Assembly: GCA_037039685.1 (NCBI GenBank)
Contig: JAWNGF010000002.1
Coordinates: forward strand, 3,286,001 to 3,350,000
Length of the DNA: 64,000 nucleotides
Source: Ceratobasidium sp. AG-K
Lineage: Eukaryota; Basidiomycota; Agaricomycetes; Cantharellales; Ceratobasidiaceae
Direction: 5' to 3'
Shown here: positions 42,568 to 55,864 of the stretch, piece after piece
Position numbering within the stretch: position 1 is the first letter of the stretch
Layout of the letters: each line of letters starts with the position of its first letter
Position numbers and translations under genes: made by a program
The notes under the pieces: generated by a model
Seen by the model: only the letters and a program-made list of their open reading frames with translations
Told to the model about the DNA's origin: nothing
The model's database searches: none

Positions 42568-44547
42568 ATGAACGCCTCACCCTCTTCCTCACCTCCTCCA
42601 ACTGCCCTTCCATTTGCACCAGCTCCGACGCGGGTCAAGTTCCACCTGGAAGATACGCTCATATCTCCAGAGCCGTCCCCTCAGTCGTCCGACTGCAGTG
42701 ATGTTGAGCCATCGGACAGAGACAACGGCAGAGAATATGACAGCATTGATGTTGGCGAAAAGTACTCGTTCAATTCTCAGCTGGCATCGAGGGTCGACAG
42801 CCTGGACGACGCTCCCGGGACTCTGCCAGACGAGTACTATGACACCGCCATGGCTCCATGGCGAGCTGCGATCCGCAGGCGGTTGGTCAAGAATCTCAAG
42901 CACGAGTCAGAGTGGATCGGTGCTATGCAGGTACGTGCTCGATGTGAGCAGCCGTACCTGGTCGCTGACTCGTTGGCGAAAATAGCGAAAAATCCGGAGG
43001 CCGTTCCTCGACACATATTTTGTCTATACGTCGTCACTCGGAACACACACGTTCTTCATGATTGTATTACCCACATTCTTTTTCTTCGGTTATCCAATGG
43101 CAGGCTATGGGTGAGCTCACATCTCGGTTGTACTGGGACCCCGCTAATTGATGTCATCCAGACTTCTCCATGTCCTGGCTGCAGGAGTCTACTTTTCGTC
43201 TTTGATTAAAGATCTCATCTGCTCTCCTCGGCCATTTGAACCTACTGTTACCCGTCTCAGTAAGCCCTTTTACCGCACGACTCAGGGCCTCTTGTTGATT
43301 AGCCTATCTTGTTAGCTGTTGGCACCCATCAGTAAGGACTAGTGTGCCCATTTAGGCAGCTCATGATTCTAACCATTCATCCCAGTCTTGAATACGGCTT
43401 CCCGTCCACTCATTCCACCAACTCGGTCTCTATCGCCCTCTATCTTCATACCCTTGCTGGCGCGGCGTTGGCTAATGCTTCTATTTCCTTATTTACCTAT
43501 CACTCCATCCAGGTAGTTTTGGCGGTTTATGCATTTAGTATCGTATTTGGGCGGCTCTATTGCGCAATGCATAGTTTCACCGATTGTGCCGCTGGGGTCG
43601 CGGTTGGAACGGCCATTTGGGCTGCCCAACTCCAATGGGGAGAGGCTCTGGACTCGTGGATCAACAAGACCGGATGGACGGGCAAGTCTGTCGTCTGTAA
43701 CTCGTTCACGTCGCTGACTCTCTTGTAGCGCCTGTCATAATCCTCGTTGCTGGGCTTTTGCTGGTACATCGTCACGCCGAGCCCGTCGATGATTGCCCGT
43801 GCTTCGAAGATGCTATTGCCTTTGTCTCTGTGGTGATGGGCGCAACCATCGCTCGGTGGTACTTTGTCCAATTTGTTCTGTCCTCCGCCCAGCAGTCTAA
43901 ATGGTCCGACTATTTCGTGTCGCGCACTCCTGGCCACTCCTTCGATACACCATCCGGCATCGCCATCTTTGTCCTCTACGCCGCCCTCAAGATGGTCGTC
44001 GGAATCTCCGCGATCTTCATTTGGCGTATCATTGCGAAAAAGGTCCTCCTCACCATCCTCCCCCCGATCTACCGCAAGTTCTCCAGTGAAGTCGGCCCGC
44101 TGCCCACTCGTAGGTGGTATACCCCCGCTACCGATTACTCCGAGGTCCCCGCGGATCGCCCCCACCTCCGGACGGTTCCCAGTGTTATCGATCTTCCCAG
44201 CAAAACCAGTGTTGTCAAATCTGGGGTCTTGCCTCGGGCTCACATTTACCGCAAGTTGGAGGCTGAATCCAAGCAACGAACCGGCAGGGGTTTGCCGGAG
44301 AAGAAGGGTATGCAGATGATCGAAGTTGAAGCTATTCCGGGACAAGCCAGTGTTCGAGAGGAAAAGGTGAAGCATTACGATGCAGATGGTGAGTATTCGA
44401 TTCGTGCCCTGGGGGTAATCGAAACTGATGTGAGCATCGTTAGTTTTGACCAAGGTTGGCGTTTACATGGGTATTGGTGCGATCGCTACTGGTGCGATGC
44501 CTGTTCTGTTCGAGAAGATTGGATGGGGTGTAATGAACGGCGTATGA
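42568..44547 (+). CDS. LCB3: Long-chain-base 1-phosphate phosphatase (SGPP/LCB3 type)
   Basis: Seven exons: 42568-42930, 42986-43110, 43162-43259, 43316-43331, 43386-43681, 43729-44388 and 44444-44547; 1662 nt, 553 residues. PAP2-superfamily ER enzyme that dephosphorylates sphingoid base phosphates in sphingolipid turnover. Motifs: KDLICSPRP (motif 1), GFPSTHST (motif 2) and RLYCAMHSFTDCAAG (motif 3 with catalytic His). Several hydrophobic segments of the multi-pass membrane domain follow. The N-terminal about 110 residues are acidic, Ser/Pro-rich and disordered. Oddities: a 16-nt micro-exon that supplies TVGTH, and a GC-AG intron at 43682-43728 (GCAAGT donor). The start chosen is the first true ATG. 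Confidence 0.9.
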
Positions 44548-44707
44548 GCTGCACACTGGGACTTGACAATTGCTGAACTTTGAGATGCTGTTATAATGTT
44601 TGGATGTAGTCACTTCATAATATGTAATAGACGGCCTGCTTAATTAATCATTTGGTGACGCACTGCATTTGATATTTCACTTTTGTCGATCTCCACCATC
44701 TGTGGCG

Positions 44708-47700
44708 ATGGGAAAACAAGGCAAATCATCTGCGAGTTCTGCAACGAGGAAGAAACATGCGAAGAAAGCGGTAAGCATCTAGCTATCATGCATTTGAGCG
44801 TATTATAAGGTGTACCTGACAGGCCGCTCAAGACCCGTCCATTGCGATTGCCCCGGCGGCCAAGTCTCAAGGCAAGGGAAAGGGAAAGAAGAACAAAGAG
44901 CCAAAAGTAAAGCAGTACATCCCGCCACCAAAATACAAGCCGCTCGTGGAGGACCCGATCGAGTCGCTCGCTATAGCGAGTATCTTGCCACCAAATATGG
45001 TACTCTGTTTCAAAGGCTTGTCTAAGAAGGACCCTGTGACGAAAACAAAGGCTCTAGAGGAGCTTGGTGGGTTGCTGGACGATGAGAACTGGCCGGCCGC
45101 ATTACCCGTGTGGGTAAGTGCCATCGTACCTCCCCTCGCTTGATTTTTCATATCCCGCGAAAATGATAGTTGTGGCATTTCGTCCCATTATCCGTACATC
45201 CAAGCCGAAGATTACGTGAACTAGCTGCGACTTTTCACTCGAAATTACTTGACCGCCCTAACATTCGCGATGAGATACAGTCCTATGTACTGCGAGATCC
45301 AGCGGCTGGGACTTTTCTGGCCGCCTGGGCGCTGGGCGCCAACGATACTGTTCCGGCAGTCGCCACCGCATTACGAGCCAGCTGGAATTCTAGTATATCA
45401 TGGTATTTCGACCCTCCCGAGGGCCAGCTGATTGATATACAAGACCACGTCGACGATATGGTTTCGAACTTTATTCAGGCTGTGGTCGACCCCGAGCAAT
45501 TATACCGACAATTCGCGCCACTCCTCGCTCACGCAACAAAAGACGGATCTGATAGCTTGGATATTACTGGCGGCGAACACGCCCAGGATCGCGATGCGAG
45601 ACTTCGAACAACCGGGTTGAACACCGTCTCGTGGATACTCGGTGAGTTGCCCCGTGCAGGTAGCATGGCTAAGCCAATGATGACCAACTTGAGTAGAAGG
45701 ACCTCCTAACATTATGATTTCCTCCATAACTGTTGTACTGAACCAATTATTGTCCTCCAACCCAACTCTAGGGACTATTTTGTCTTCGTCGGACCAACCG
45801 CCCTTCCTCGTCAGCCCAGCCTCGACAAGCTGGGGGCATGGGCAGCGAGGTGTACGAATGAGTGGATGGAACCTTGTCAAAGTATTGGTTAAACGGCTCC
45901 AGCAGTAAGTGGTGGTGGTTAACCCGTTTGTAATCCCGCGCGTTGATGAATTTGCCAGAGATCCGGAAGTTCCATCCACAGAACCATTCAATAATGAGCC
46001 TTCACTAGCGCACAAAACGTCTTTCCTCGCCAATCTTGGAGTTGCTGCGCTTCGCTCGGCGTGGACAGAGACGGACGCCGGCGTGAGGCTCGTGATGTGG
46101 GAAGGGGTTTTGCCGTTAATCACCGGTATGTATGCGCACTCTCACAATTAAGCTCGACTCACGGAAGGCGGATATTAGTTTTCCCTGAGGTATGGGAGAC
46201 GACTCCTCAACCCTCTCAGATCGGGGGAACCGGCAATGACGACCCCGATAGCGAGGGTGACGAGGATGATGCCATGGAGACGCCCTTAGTTCCTGAGATA
46301 GACTCGGCCCTAATACTACCGTCTGGGCAACTTGCATACGAGGATTTCTTGCGCTTCTTAGAGCTTGGCTGCTACGGTTCTGCGATTCAATCCTACCCAG
46401 CTGTTGTGATCGTACTATCCACACTGCCGCCAACGGTCTGTCTTTCGCATGTTTGTTTATCCGCACTTTTTAACTTTTCGCCAGATATTCGCCCTTACCC
46501 AAGAGGGTTTGGAACGTTTTTTCGTGTCCTTCTGGGCAGCGTATGATAGCAAAGCACTGAATGTGCTTCCTCGTGATCGAGAGCCAACCTTGAAAGCATG
46601 GCTCTCGGCACTACTGGATTGTATAGTCTTCGTTTCGAGGAGACTACACGCGACATCCTCCCGGCCCCAAGAGCTTGGCAATAATGCGATGGATCCTTCA
46701 AGCAGCAACTTGATTTTGGTCCCAATCAATTGGTTGGCCACCGTCCTGATCGAGCTCGTCGACCATGAATTATCTCAGAATCTGTCCCAAAGCAGTGCTG
46801 GAGCGTTGGTAGGAGCTTCCCTGAAGAAACTAGAACTTCTTGATCTAGGTTCGTCGTTCATCCTCGCTTAAACTCGTGGCTAATTACTTCTTCTAGGGAT
46901 GATCGAGCAGGCGTGGACCATGACGTGGGAGCCCATCTTTTTCCGTCAACTTCGACCCCATCAGACTAGCAGCAAGATCAAACTTCTGGTCTCGATTGGC
47001 TCCTTGGTACCCGATAGTATCAGCGAGAAACGAATCGATCTCATTTTGCAACGAATGGCTCGGATGGACTTTGCCGGGGCTGAAAACCTTGATCCACTTT
47101 CGGAGAAGGCAGAGATCCTGATCAGCTTCTGGCAATCCTTGGACCCGTCGCATGCGCCGTGGCTTGTAGAGGTATGAACTTTACAAGAAGCACCCTTTAG
47201 GATTGGCTGAAGAAGCAGCCCAATATTAGATTACCCCCTCAATACTAGACGACGAGTTGACCGAACGTTTGTTGGTTCTCGGTGACAGCCGAGGTATCGC
47301 TGATTTGTCAAACGGATTTCTTAATTCGTCGGCGGTACCGGAGAGCGTTCGAAGAGACATCTGGGCTCAAGTAGTGGGTGCAGTGATCCGTACCTCGCGG
47401 TTCGATGTGTTCCGGAAGATCCTGGAGTCGATACGTATTACTCTACCACTCGTTACGGATGGCTCCGAGCTCCATGCCATTTGCGAATCATGGATCAATC
47501 TAGCTCTTCAAGGACAGGCGGATCATTCACAAGACATTACCACTTTACTTGTTCACTGGGGTGAGTGACTAAGACACTTGTCGCATCGTATTCTAAGATA
47601 GCCATAGATGTTTGCTTGACCGAATCGCAGGCAATTGAACTCATGACACAGGTTCTGAGCGCGTTCATTGCTGGGACGCGGGAGTTATTGTTTGGTACCA

Positions 47701-50700
47701 GAAACGCTCCCGGATCCCCCAAGATCGAAGTCGTTAGCCAAATCTTGTCTGGGATTTTTGCAAGCGACAGATTACAACAGTTTTGGAACTGGGCGAATAT
47801 TGATTGGACCCGAGCGGGCGCCTCTCTTATCATATTATCTGCGTTGCCGAACATATCACATCCAGTGTCGACTCGGTGCAAGCAAGCCCGGGACTTTTGG
47901 GCACTTCATGCTCCTTCCAAATTGCAGTTTGAAGCGACGGCCCAGGCAAAGGAGCTAATTCGAAGCTTACTGATGGATTGTACCGCAACCCTAAGGTGCG
48001 CACGCATATAACTTCGCCAACAGACTTCAAAGCATTTAGGCCCTGACCCACGTTTATGCAGCGCCCCTGATGTTTTGGTGGTTGCTGCCAGATCGGTTCT
48101 ATACGGGGATGAGAAGATAATCCTCACAGAAGTCTTCCCGCCACCTGCTACGTTCAACCTCGAGCTCAGGAATCTGGATGACAATCCGAGTTTAGTGCTT
48201 GCTGAGGCAGACCCCTTGGTTAGCCTAGACGAACGAGAGCCAAGTAGCACTGCCCTATCAACCTACGACAATCAAGGTTTCTCCAAGTTCGTACGCCTTG
48301 GGTCAGCACTATCTACAATACTATCAGAGGAACGACACCTTGCGAGGGAGAACCTTTGGACATTTCGATACTTGTTGGCTTTGCAGCAGCTATGTACGGA
48401 CTTTACTTCAGCTCCATTTTGGCCCTCCGATGCGATACAGCAATCATCCGTGGCGGAAGCTCGTTCACTGCTCGAACTTGTTACACCCCTTGTGATATAT
48501 CTCGGAAATTCCTTGTACTCAGACCTTTCGTTGGATTGGCACAAACAACTTGTTTCGAAGCTACAAATGCCCGATTTAGATAGTGGTTTCGCTCGAGATG
48601 CTCAAAGTATTGTAACGGAAGCCTATTCGATAGTAACACAGGGTGATGCATCGTCACGTGACACAAGGGTACTTCGGCGGGTTGTACAGTTCGCACTTCG
48701 AGATTCAGAGCCCGATGTCCTTGAGTTATGGGCCGGTCTCGCCCAATCTTCATTCACGCAGTGTGAGTTTGTACTTAGTTGGCCCCTGCCTACGATGTTC
48801 CATCATTGAGCTTGCTCTCTTGAGTAGATCCCAAGGCTTCCGATGCAATAGGGTCGGTGCTCTCCGCGAGGGGAATCGAAAGTCCCAGGCTTGATCGCTG
48901 GCGCAACGAAGTAGCAAGTCGGATTCCTGGCGTTTCCACAAACAAGATCAACGATGTGGGGCTCAGCTTGCTTCGAACCCTGCATTGCCTGGCCCCACCG
49001 CCGGAGTCTGGTATTATATTTATGCCACAACAACGGGCTGTGTTTCTCGTTCAGGCTTTACAAAAGTGGATGGCTAGCGACGAGGACTTGGATACGAGCA
49101 TCGAATTACGTATCACTATCGCGATAAATCACCTCTTACCCATCCTACAGACCGTACCAGGCGCACATTGGGACTTCATCCTAGATGTTCTTGAGAATAA
49201 CCTGAGCGTAAGTGTACGACTCACAACTCGTATTCTGTTTATTTAGCTCAGTGTTAGGTCGAAGGAAACTCGGCGAATTTGTACCTGCTCCTGGAAACTC
49301 TACGAGGAATAACGTCTGTCCAGGAATTGGCTGAGACCAACAAGACACTTAAGGAGATATGGAAGCCACGGCAGAACGAAATTCTCCGTGGCATCTTACA
49401 GCTATTTTTGGACACGAGGGGTTTGTGGGCTTGATGACTTCAGCGAATTTAATACTTATCACTTAGCTAGATGAACAAGAGGAGTCTGAAACAAGACGCA
49501 AGTTTCATGCATACCTTGCCGAGGCGATTCAAATGCTACCTCCAGAGCAAACGCGAGGGGAGCTTTTCGATCAGGTAGGCCTACACATTCATAACTATAG
49601 CTTTCCTCTGCTCAATAATCCCCTTTCTGCTAGCTACTTTTGCTTACTTCCAGCCGCAGCACCCCTATCAAGACGGCAGCGCATTATCTAGCCCGGAAGG
49701 CCTTGTCTCAGATCACGGAGGAGCGGGTCCTAGAGGCTGCCATCAATCCTCAGGCGGAGGGTGATGCGGAAGAGTCACCCATAGACAAGAAGTTCGAACT
49801 TCCCCAAGGTCTGATTGACAAATTGACGAGCCCTACAACTACTCCTGCCGGGTACGCAGAAGTAAGTACGGCCTTCTTGAACTAGGGGATTCAAATACTC
49901 ACTCTAGCAGGATTATCTAGATCTCCTCCTTTCGTGGTGGATTGCTCTCGAGTTCTTCGACAATAGTGTACGAATTTTCCGTGTACCTCGTTTTAGGCCT
50001 GCTGATCACCGACTTTCCCTAGTCAATCAAAGTCAAACAGGGTTACCTAGACCAACTGCGGAAACTAAACCTCGTTAAAGCATCATTGCTTCCTTGCCTC
50101 TTCGGTCTGCTCCATATTGAAGCGGTCGGCGAAAAGCCTTTCAACCTGGCCCCTTGGCTCGTAGAGGAGTTTTATTTGGACCGTAAGTCAAGACCGCCGT
50201 CCGTAGCTTCGTAGATTTACTCATTCGATTCAAAGTATATGACAATTCCATGCCCGATGCTATCAACGTACTAGCCGCATATATCTACTTCAAATCCCTG
50301 AAGTCTGTTCCCGGACTCATTCGCACCTGGTATTCCGAGTGTCAAGATCGACAGCTCTCATCCTCCCTAGCATCGTATACGAAAACCCATTTCTCTCCCG
50401 TCCTGATCAAACATGAGCTGACCCAGTTCCGCTCCTCGGCTGCCTCGGCTTCCGAAGCCCTAGCCGATGAGAACTTTACACTTAAGGTCGTACCAAGTGT
50501 CAACGAGATTAGTGCGAGTTATGCCGTTGACGAACAAGACGCATTTGAAGTTGCTATTCGATTACCCAGCGAATTCCCGCTACGTGCAGCTGAAGTTAGG
50601 GACGTAAGAGGGGTAGCTGGTATGGAAAATCGCCGTAGATCATGGGTGTTTGGCGTGCAAAATGCCGCACAGGCAAGTAGCTTCCCTTATACATTGGGTC

Positions 50701-51074
50701 TTCATACTTAGTACACCCATATCGAACAGCAAGGGTTAATCTACGACGCTCTAGTCGTATACAAAAAGAACGTGGCCGGACATTTCGAGGCAAGTCGGAG
50801 TGTGCCATTTGTTATTCGTAAGTATAGCACCCCAGCGTCTCGAGGTTAAGCTAAGTACTTCACCCTCCCTTACCAGGCTCATCAGCGTGACCGACCGAAC
50901 ATTACCAACCAAACCGTGTCGAACCTGCAAGAATCTATTTCACGCAAGCTGCCTATATAAGGTCCGTAGCATTTCGAGTACAAAATCCTATTGCTTAACA
51001 ACTTCATTACCATTCAGTGGTTTAATACCAGTCATACTTCCACCTGTCCGCTTTGCCGCTCAGACATCTTTTGA
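44708..51074 (+). CDS. LTN1: E3 ubiquitin ligase listerin (ribosome-associated quality control)
   Basis: ATG 44708 (MGKQGKSSASSATRKKHAKK); exon 1 to 44770, exon 2 44823-45113, exon 3 45170-45641, then many small exons, penultimate exon 50877-50961 and last exon 51018-51074. Roughly twenty introns of 45-60 nt; the middle boundaries are not all resolved. Expected product about 1,700-1,800 residues, as in the family. The N-terminus binds the 60S-NEMF complex; the body is HEAT/ARM helical repeats; the C-terminal RING-CH (ECAICYS at about 50,799-50,817, then CRTCKNLFHASCLYKWF and STCPLCRSDIF) ubiquitinates stalled nascent chains. The SLSKKDP-type GLSKKDPVTKTKALEEL segment near residue 75 is typical. 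Confidence 0.92.
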
Positions 51075-51548
51075 TTGCTTGCTATCGAACGTATGTAGAA
51101 TTACAAATACATTTACCTACACGTTATTCGAATGAGAGCACTGTATTGAGCATGATCAATAGTGCAAGTTGCATAGCGCGCGCATAAGTTTTTATTCCCA
51201 CTTCCTTGGCGACTCGGAGAATGTATCTTCTCGGTGATGAGGCTGCGAGTGTTGATGCGTACTTTTGGCAAACTTTATGAGAACGAGTGTCAACGTTCTA
51301 ACCGGCGAACGGCATAATTCCTTCTTGGGCCCCGCTTCAACTGAGGCGGGGGGCTAACACCGACCATACTGCGGCTCGAACATTCTAAGCAAACGCACTG
51401 ATGGCTCACGATTCAAATTGCGCTTGAAAACTTCGTGTTAAATGTGCGAACCTCCCCTATCACTAGACATCAAACTATGCTCCCCGCGCGGTTATCTGAA
51501 ACCCAGACCAAACGAAGTAGAATCTTTGGTTTCGGTCTCAGGCACCCT
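51075..51548. other. Convergent 3' intergenic region
   Basis: 474 bp between the converging LTN1 and dehydrogenase genes. No gene or clear terminator motif recognised. Confidence 0.4.
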
Positions 51549-53251
51549 CTAGAGCTTCGCCTCTGACGGCATTGCTGTGCCCTTGATCCCCGCAATCAAG
51601 TTGTCCGCCGCGAGCCGCGCCATATCCAACCGGGTCTGTACCGTCGCAGATCCAATATGAGGCAAAACCACAGCGCTGAAGGAAGAGGACCCACATCAGT
51701 CAAACCTATTTTCGGTGACCAGATAATAGGAAACTGAACAAAGGCTTACCGTGGCTCCTTGACCAGCGGATGATCTGCTGGTATATTGGGTTCTAATCAA
51801 ACAAGCCATGAGTCAAGGTGTCCATGGATTAGAAGCCAGTGGATAAAAATACGATCAAATGATCAATTGGATAAGTAGCGTTCGGATGGGAGACAACGGA
51901 AACCGGAATCAATGGAGCAAATTGCCCGACCAGTCGCAGGACATGGACCGGGATATAATTTGATGTAACCTCCGAGCAGAAATCGGGCTTACCTCCGTCG
52001 ACGACATCTAGCCCTGCGGCCCATATGCGTCCCTCACTCAGGGCCTCGGCAAGCGCGTCCGAATCGACAACAGAACCTATGTGTGGTAATCAACATTTTG
52101 GAACCGACTACGCATCGGGTGGACAAGTTGCGAGCGCCAATTGTTTCACATCCCAACTCACCTCGTCCAGGATTGACCAACACTGCTTCCTTTTTCATCT
52201 TGGACAAAAACTCCTTCCCTACTAGATACTTGGTCTTCTCGCCGCCTGGAGCGAGGACAAAAACAAAATCGCTCTCGCTAGCTAGTTCGTCCAACCCTGT
52301 CCATTTAGCTTCTTTTAATGTGGGGTACTCTTTCAAGAGCTCTTCATCCAGGACCGAGGATGCAGGAGGAGGACTTGATCGGGTGTACAAGACTCGTGAT
52401 ATGCGGAATGGAATCAGGCGGGCTAGGGTTGCGCGGGAAATTCTCCCAAAGCCTATGAAGCCGACCGTTGTGCCTGGAGTGGAGAGTTGAGGGCCGGTCA
52501 GGAGGGATGGGGACCATGGGGTGTGAGGCCACTACACACGAGGAATGTGAGAAAGGGAGCATGGAATTTTGCAAAAGCCGTACCTTTCCGCTGTGAACAA
52601 TGTCCAACGATTGTTTAACATTGCGCGAGGCCATGAGAGCAAGCATAATTGCGACGTCGGCCACTGGAATAGATGTCCCGATTGAAGCTTTTACTACGGT
52701 TATATTGTGGACTTGCCTGCGTCGGTGAGCACATCTGGCGTATAACCAAGTCTAATTCCTCGAGACTTGAGGGAGGGGACGTCAACGTGATCTGTCGGAG
52801 TGTTGCAGGTATATGCAGCAGAAGAGTATTATGGCGTACCATAGCCTACGGACCTAATCCCAATATGGTAATGATACCGACAGAGAAGTTCATGTCAATG
52901 CTTACATGGTCGATACAATCTTGAGCGTGGGACCAGCGGCGTCAAGGAGCTCTACATCGACCTAGCATCATCTTAAGTTGATATGTATGGTTATAAATGA
53001 GTTAGTGACTCCAAATACCTTGTCCGTAAGAGTCACGACCAATCCGACCGCTTCTTGTGCATTCTCAAGCAACCAGTCGCGATCTGCCTTGCGATCTGGT
53101 TCCCATAGGATAACCTACAGTAGTAGTTGATGAAATTAGTTTCATATTTGAGACCATGCGAAGCAACGACGCAGACATTGATATCCTGGAAAGCCCTTAG
53201 TGCATCAATGGCGGCTTGGCTGAGATACCGAGAGACGACAACTTTGGCCAT
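51549..53251 (-). CDS. D-2-hydroxyacid dehydrogenase, glyoxylate/hydroxypyruvate reductase-like
   Basis: Ten exons on the minus strand: 53251-53177, 53114-53019, 52961-52906, 52853-52840, 52791-52717, 52663-52584, 52531-52162, 52076-51993, 51792-51750 and 51675-51549; 1020 nt, 339 residues. NAD(P)H-dependent reduction of glyoxylate or hydroxypyruvate. Seen: [19 protein letters not shown], the nucleotide-binding [10 protein letters not shown] (the last Gly of GxGxxG is Ser), [12 protein letters not shown] with the catalytic Arg region, [16 protein letters not shown] and the catalytic-His box LPHIGSAT. Oddities: a 14-nt micro-exon and a GC-AG intron (donor GCAAGT at 52716). Exact substrate is inferred from similarity to GRHPR. 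Confidence 0.9.
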
Positions 53252-53354
53252 GATGGAGCAATAAGCGCCACTGGGCGGCACGTGACTCACGAAAATCTCT
53301 AGTCGAATTTGCATTTAATTTGCTCCAGATCTCTGCCGCCTCCTGCAGTTTTCG
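53252..53354. promoter_or_regulatory. Bidirectional promoter, 103 bp
   Basis: Only 103 bp separate the divergent start codons of the dehydrogenase (53251, minus) and the helicase (53355, plus). Both must share this control region. No TATA box seen. Confidence 0.6.
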
Positions 53355-55864
53355 ATGGCACTACGCATTCTCACCCAGGCTCGTCTGGCTCTGCGTCCGA
53401 CGCCAGCAACACTCAGAGTGGCTTTGGCGCAACGAGCGGCTCTCGTTGCCCTTCCTAGTAAGTTCTATTACGGAGCCAAAAATAATTGCTCATTTCCGTA
53501 GCACCAGCCTTTGCAGCTCGAACGTTCTCTGTCTCACGGCCATGGCTTGCTGCCGAAGCAGTCCAGACACAACATACTTCGGCTCCAGAGCCTATGACTG
53601 AAGAACCGCCTGCCAAAGCCGAGGTCCAAAAAATCGACGAAAACAAGGTCCCTTTCTCGACCATCAAGGACCTGATTAGCCCCGAGACATACGAGGCAAT
53701 CACCTACAAGCCGTACAAGCTCCAAAATATGACTCCGGTTCAGGCAGCGGTTCTGCCTCTTATACCCCACCTGGTCAAGCACCACTCTGAGCTGCAGCCT
53801 GGCCCTGACGGCAAACTTCCGCCCCGTGATCTGCTCGTGCGAGCCAAAACAGGGACCGGCAAGACACTAGCGTTCCTTGTTCCTGCCATCGAAGCCCGTG
53901 TTGCCGCCATCGAGCGCGCGAAACAAGCAGCTCTTCAGAAGGCAGGACTCACAAAGGACAAGATGTACGAGGCTCGGGCAGAACGGGCCTATACCCGCCA
54001 GGACGCCGGCGTTCTCATCATCAGTCCCACTCGGGAGCTGGCGACCCAGATTGCCAACGAGGCGACCAAGCTGAGCATGCACCACGACGGTTTCGAGGTC
54101 AGGCTGTTTGTCGGTGGCAACAGCAAGCGCGAGCAGATGCGCGGGTGGATGAAGGGCCGTCGCGATATTGTCGTGGCTACCCCGGGTCGTCTCCGTGATC
54201 TCCTTCAAAGCGAGCCGTCGATCGCGGAGGGTCTGAAGAACACCCGAATGGTATGTAGTTACCTATCCCGCGTACACCACCTAACGCCATCCTAGCTCAT
54301 TCTCGACGAGGCCGACACCCTCCTCGACATGGGCTTCCGTGATGACCTCGAGGACATCACTTCCTACCTCCCAGAATCTCCCGAACGCCAAACCATGCTC
54401 TACTCAGCCACCGTCTCTCGTGCCATCCAACAAGTTGCCCGCTCCACGCTCGATAGGAACCACTTATTCATAAACACGGTACAAGAAGAAGAGTCTCCGG
54501 TCCACGCCCACATCCCGCAGTACCACACCGTCCTTCCGCAAGCCAAGGACCAAATTCCGCATATTCTTCGCCTACTTGCGCTCGACCAGCTCTCCAACCC
54601 TGGAAAGAGCAAAACCATCGTGTTCTTGCCAACCACCCGGATGACGCAGATGTACGCCCAAGTGCTGCGTGAAGTTGCGAGGGATACCCTTCCTGCCGGG
54701 CGAGGAACCCAGGTCTACGAGATTCACTCAAAAAAGGATCAAGACTCGCGCAGCAGGACGTCCGACAGGTTCCGCAGGGACACATCTGGCGCCTCAATTC
54801 TCGTCACCTCAGACGTCTCTGCACGAGGTGTTGACTATCCCGGTGTGACTCGTGTAATCCAGGTCGGAATTCCTTCTAGCCCGGACCAATATATCCACCG
54901 TGTCGGGCGGACGGGACGAGCTGGGACGTCTGGACGAGGCGACCTCGTCTTACTGCCTTGGGAAATCGGCTTCGTCACTTGGCAACTCACCCACGTACCG
55001 ATGAAGCCTACGACCGTGAAGCAAGCCGAGGCTGAACTCCTCGCACTCGCCTCCAAACATGACGAGGACCCATCCAAATTCTACACTCCTCCACCCGTCC
55101 CTCGTGCCATCCGGTCCAGATCCAGGGACCAATCTTCCACCCCCACTCCCGCCTCGTTCTCTCCACGGACCCTTGAAAAAGTCAACCAGATTGAGACATC
55201 GTAAAAGAAACGCTGCCCAGCCTCGACCCACTTACTGTAGACGAAACGTTCGCCTCTCTCCTCGGATACTACATTGCAAAAGCTCCTGAACTCCGTATCC
55301 AAAAAGGTGTTGTACTCCAAGGGTGCAAAGATTGGGCCACCGGCGCAGCTGGACTTGAGGAAGAGCCACATGTTCAGCCAAGCATTTTTGGCTAAGCTCG
55401 GATACGACGACGGACGCACAAAACGGTTCGGAGCCAGGCGGACAGAGTACATGGGCGTCGGGCGCAAACACTCGATTGGAAGCAAAGCTCCGTGGGACGT
55501 GCGCGGGAGCCAAAAGCACAAGGGATTCGGAGACCGAGATCGCGACTTTGGCGGCAAGGACCGTAGCTTTGGAGATCGGGACCGCGGCTTTGGCAGGGAT
55601 AGGGAGCGCAGCTTTGGCGACAGGGATCGTGGGTTTGGTGGTGAGCGGGATCGTGAGGGCGGTCGTCGGTTTGGAGCGCGTGAGGACGGCGAACGTGGTT
55701 TCGGCCGACGGGATGACCAGCGCTCTGGCGGGTTTGGCCGAAGTCGCGACATGAGTGAGAGGGAACCCCGCGAGCGTCGCTCCGTCCTCGAAGATCCCGA
55801 GCAAGCCGACGAGTTCAAAGGCGAGCGATACGGCAAGCGGCCACGCAGGGAGCCCAGGTTCTAG
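53355..55864 (+). CDS. MSS116: MSS116-like mitochondrial DEAD-box RNA helicase (apparent frameshifts)
   Basis: Exons 53355-53457, 53502-54250 and 54296 onward. The N-terminus (MALRILTQARLALRPT...) looks like a mitochondrial presequence. Helicase motifs: Q-region (NMTPVQAAVLP), AKTGTGKT, PTRELA, VATPGR, LDEAD, SAT, IVFLPTTR, TSDVSARGVDYPGV, and HRVGRTGRAG. The family aids group II intron splicing and mitochondrial translation. In the frame as given a TAA stops it at 55202. However, the conserved C-terminal region (LPSLDPLTVDETFASLLGYY) continues in the +1 frame from 55195, and the original frame resumes at about 55362 (SQAFLAKLGYDDGRT). It ends in a Gly/Arg/Asp/Phe repeat tail (GFGDRDR-type) at 55864. 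Either two compensating indels, an unseen intron pair, or sequence errors. Confidence 0.85.

Noticed and set aside
43557..44453. 298-codon minus-strand frame
   Set aside because: Shadow of LCB3 exons, which carry the PAP2 motifs on the plus strand.
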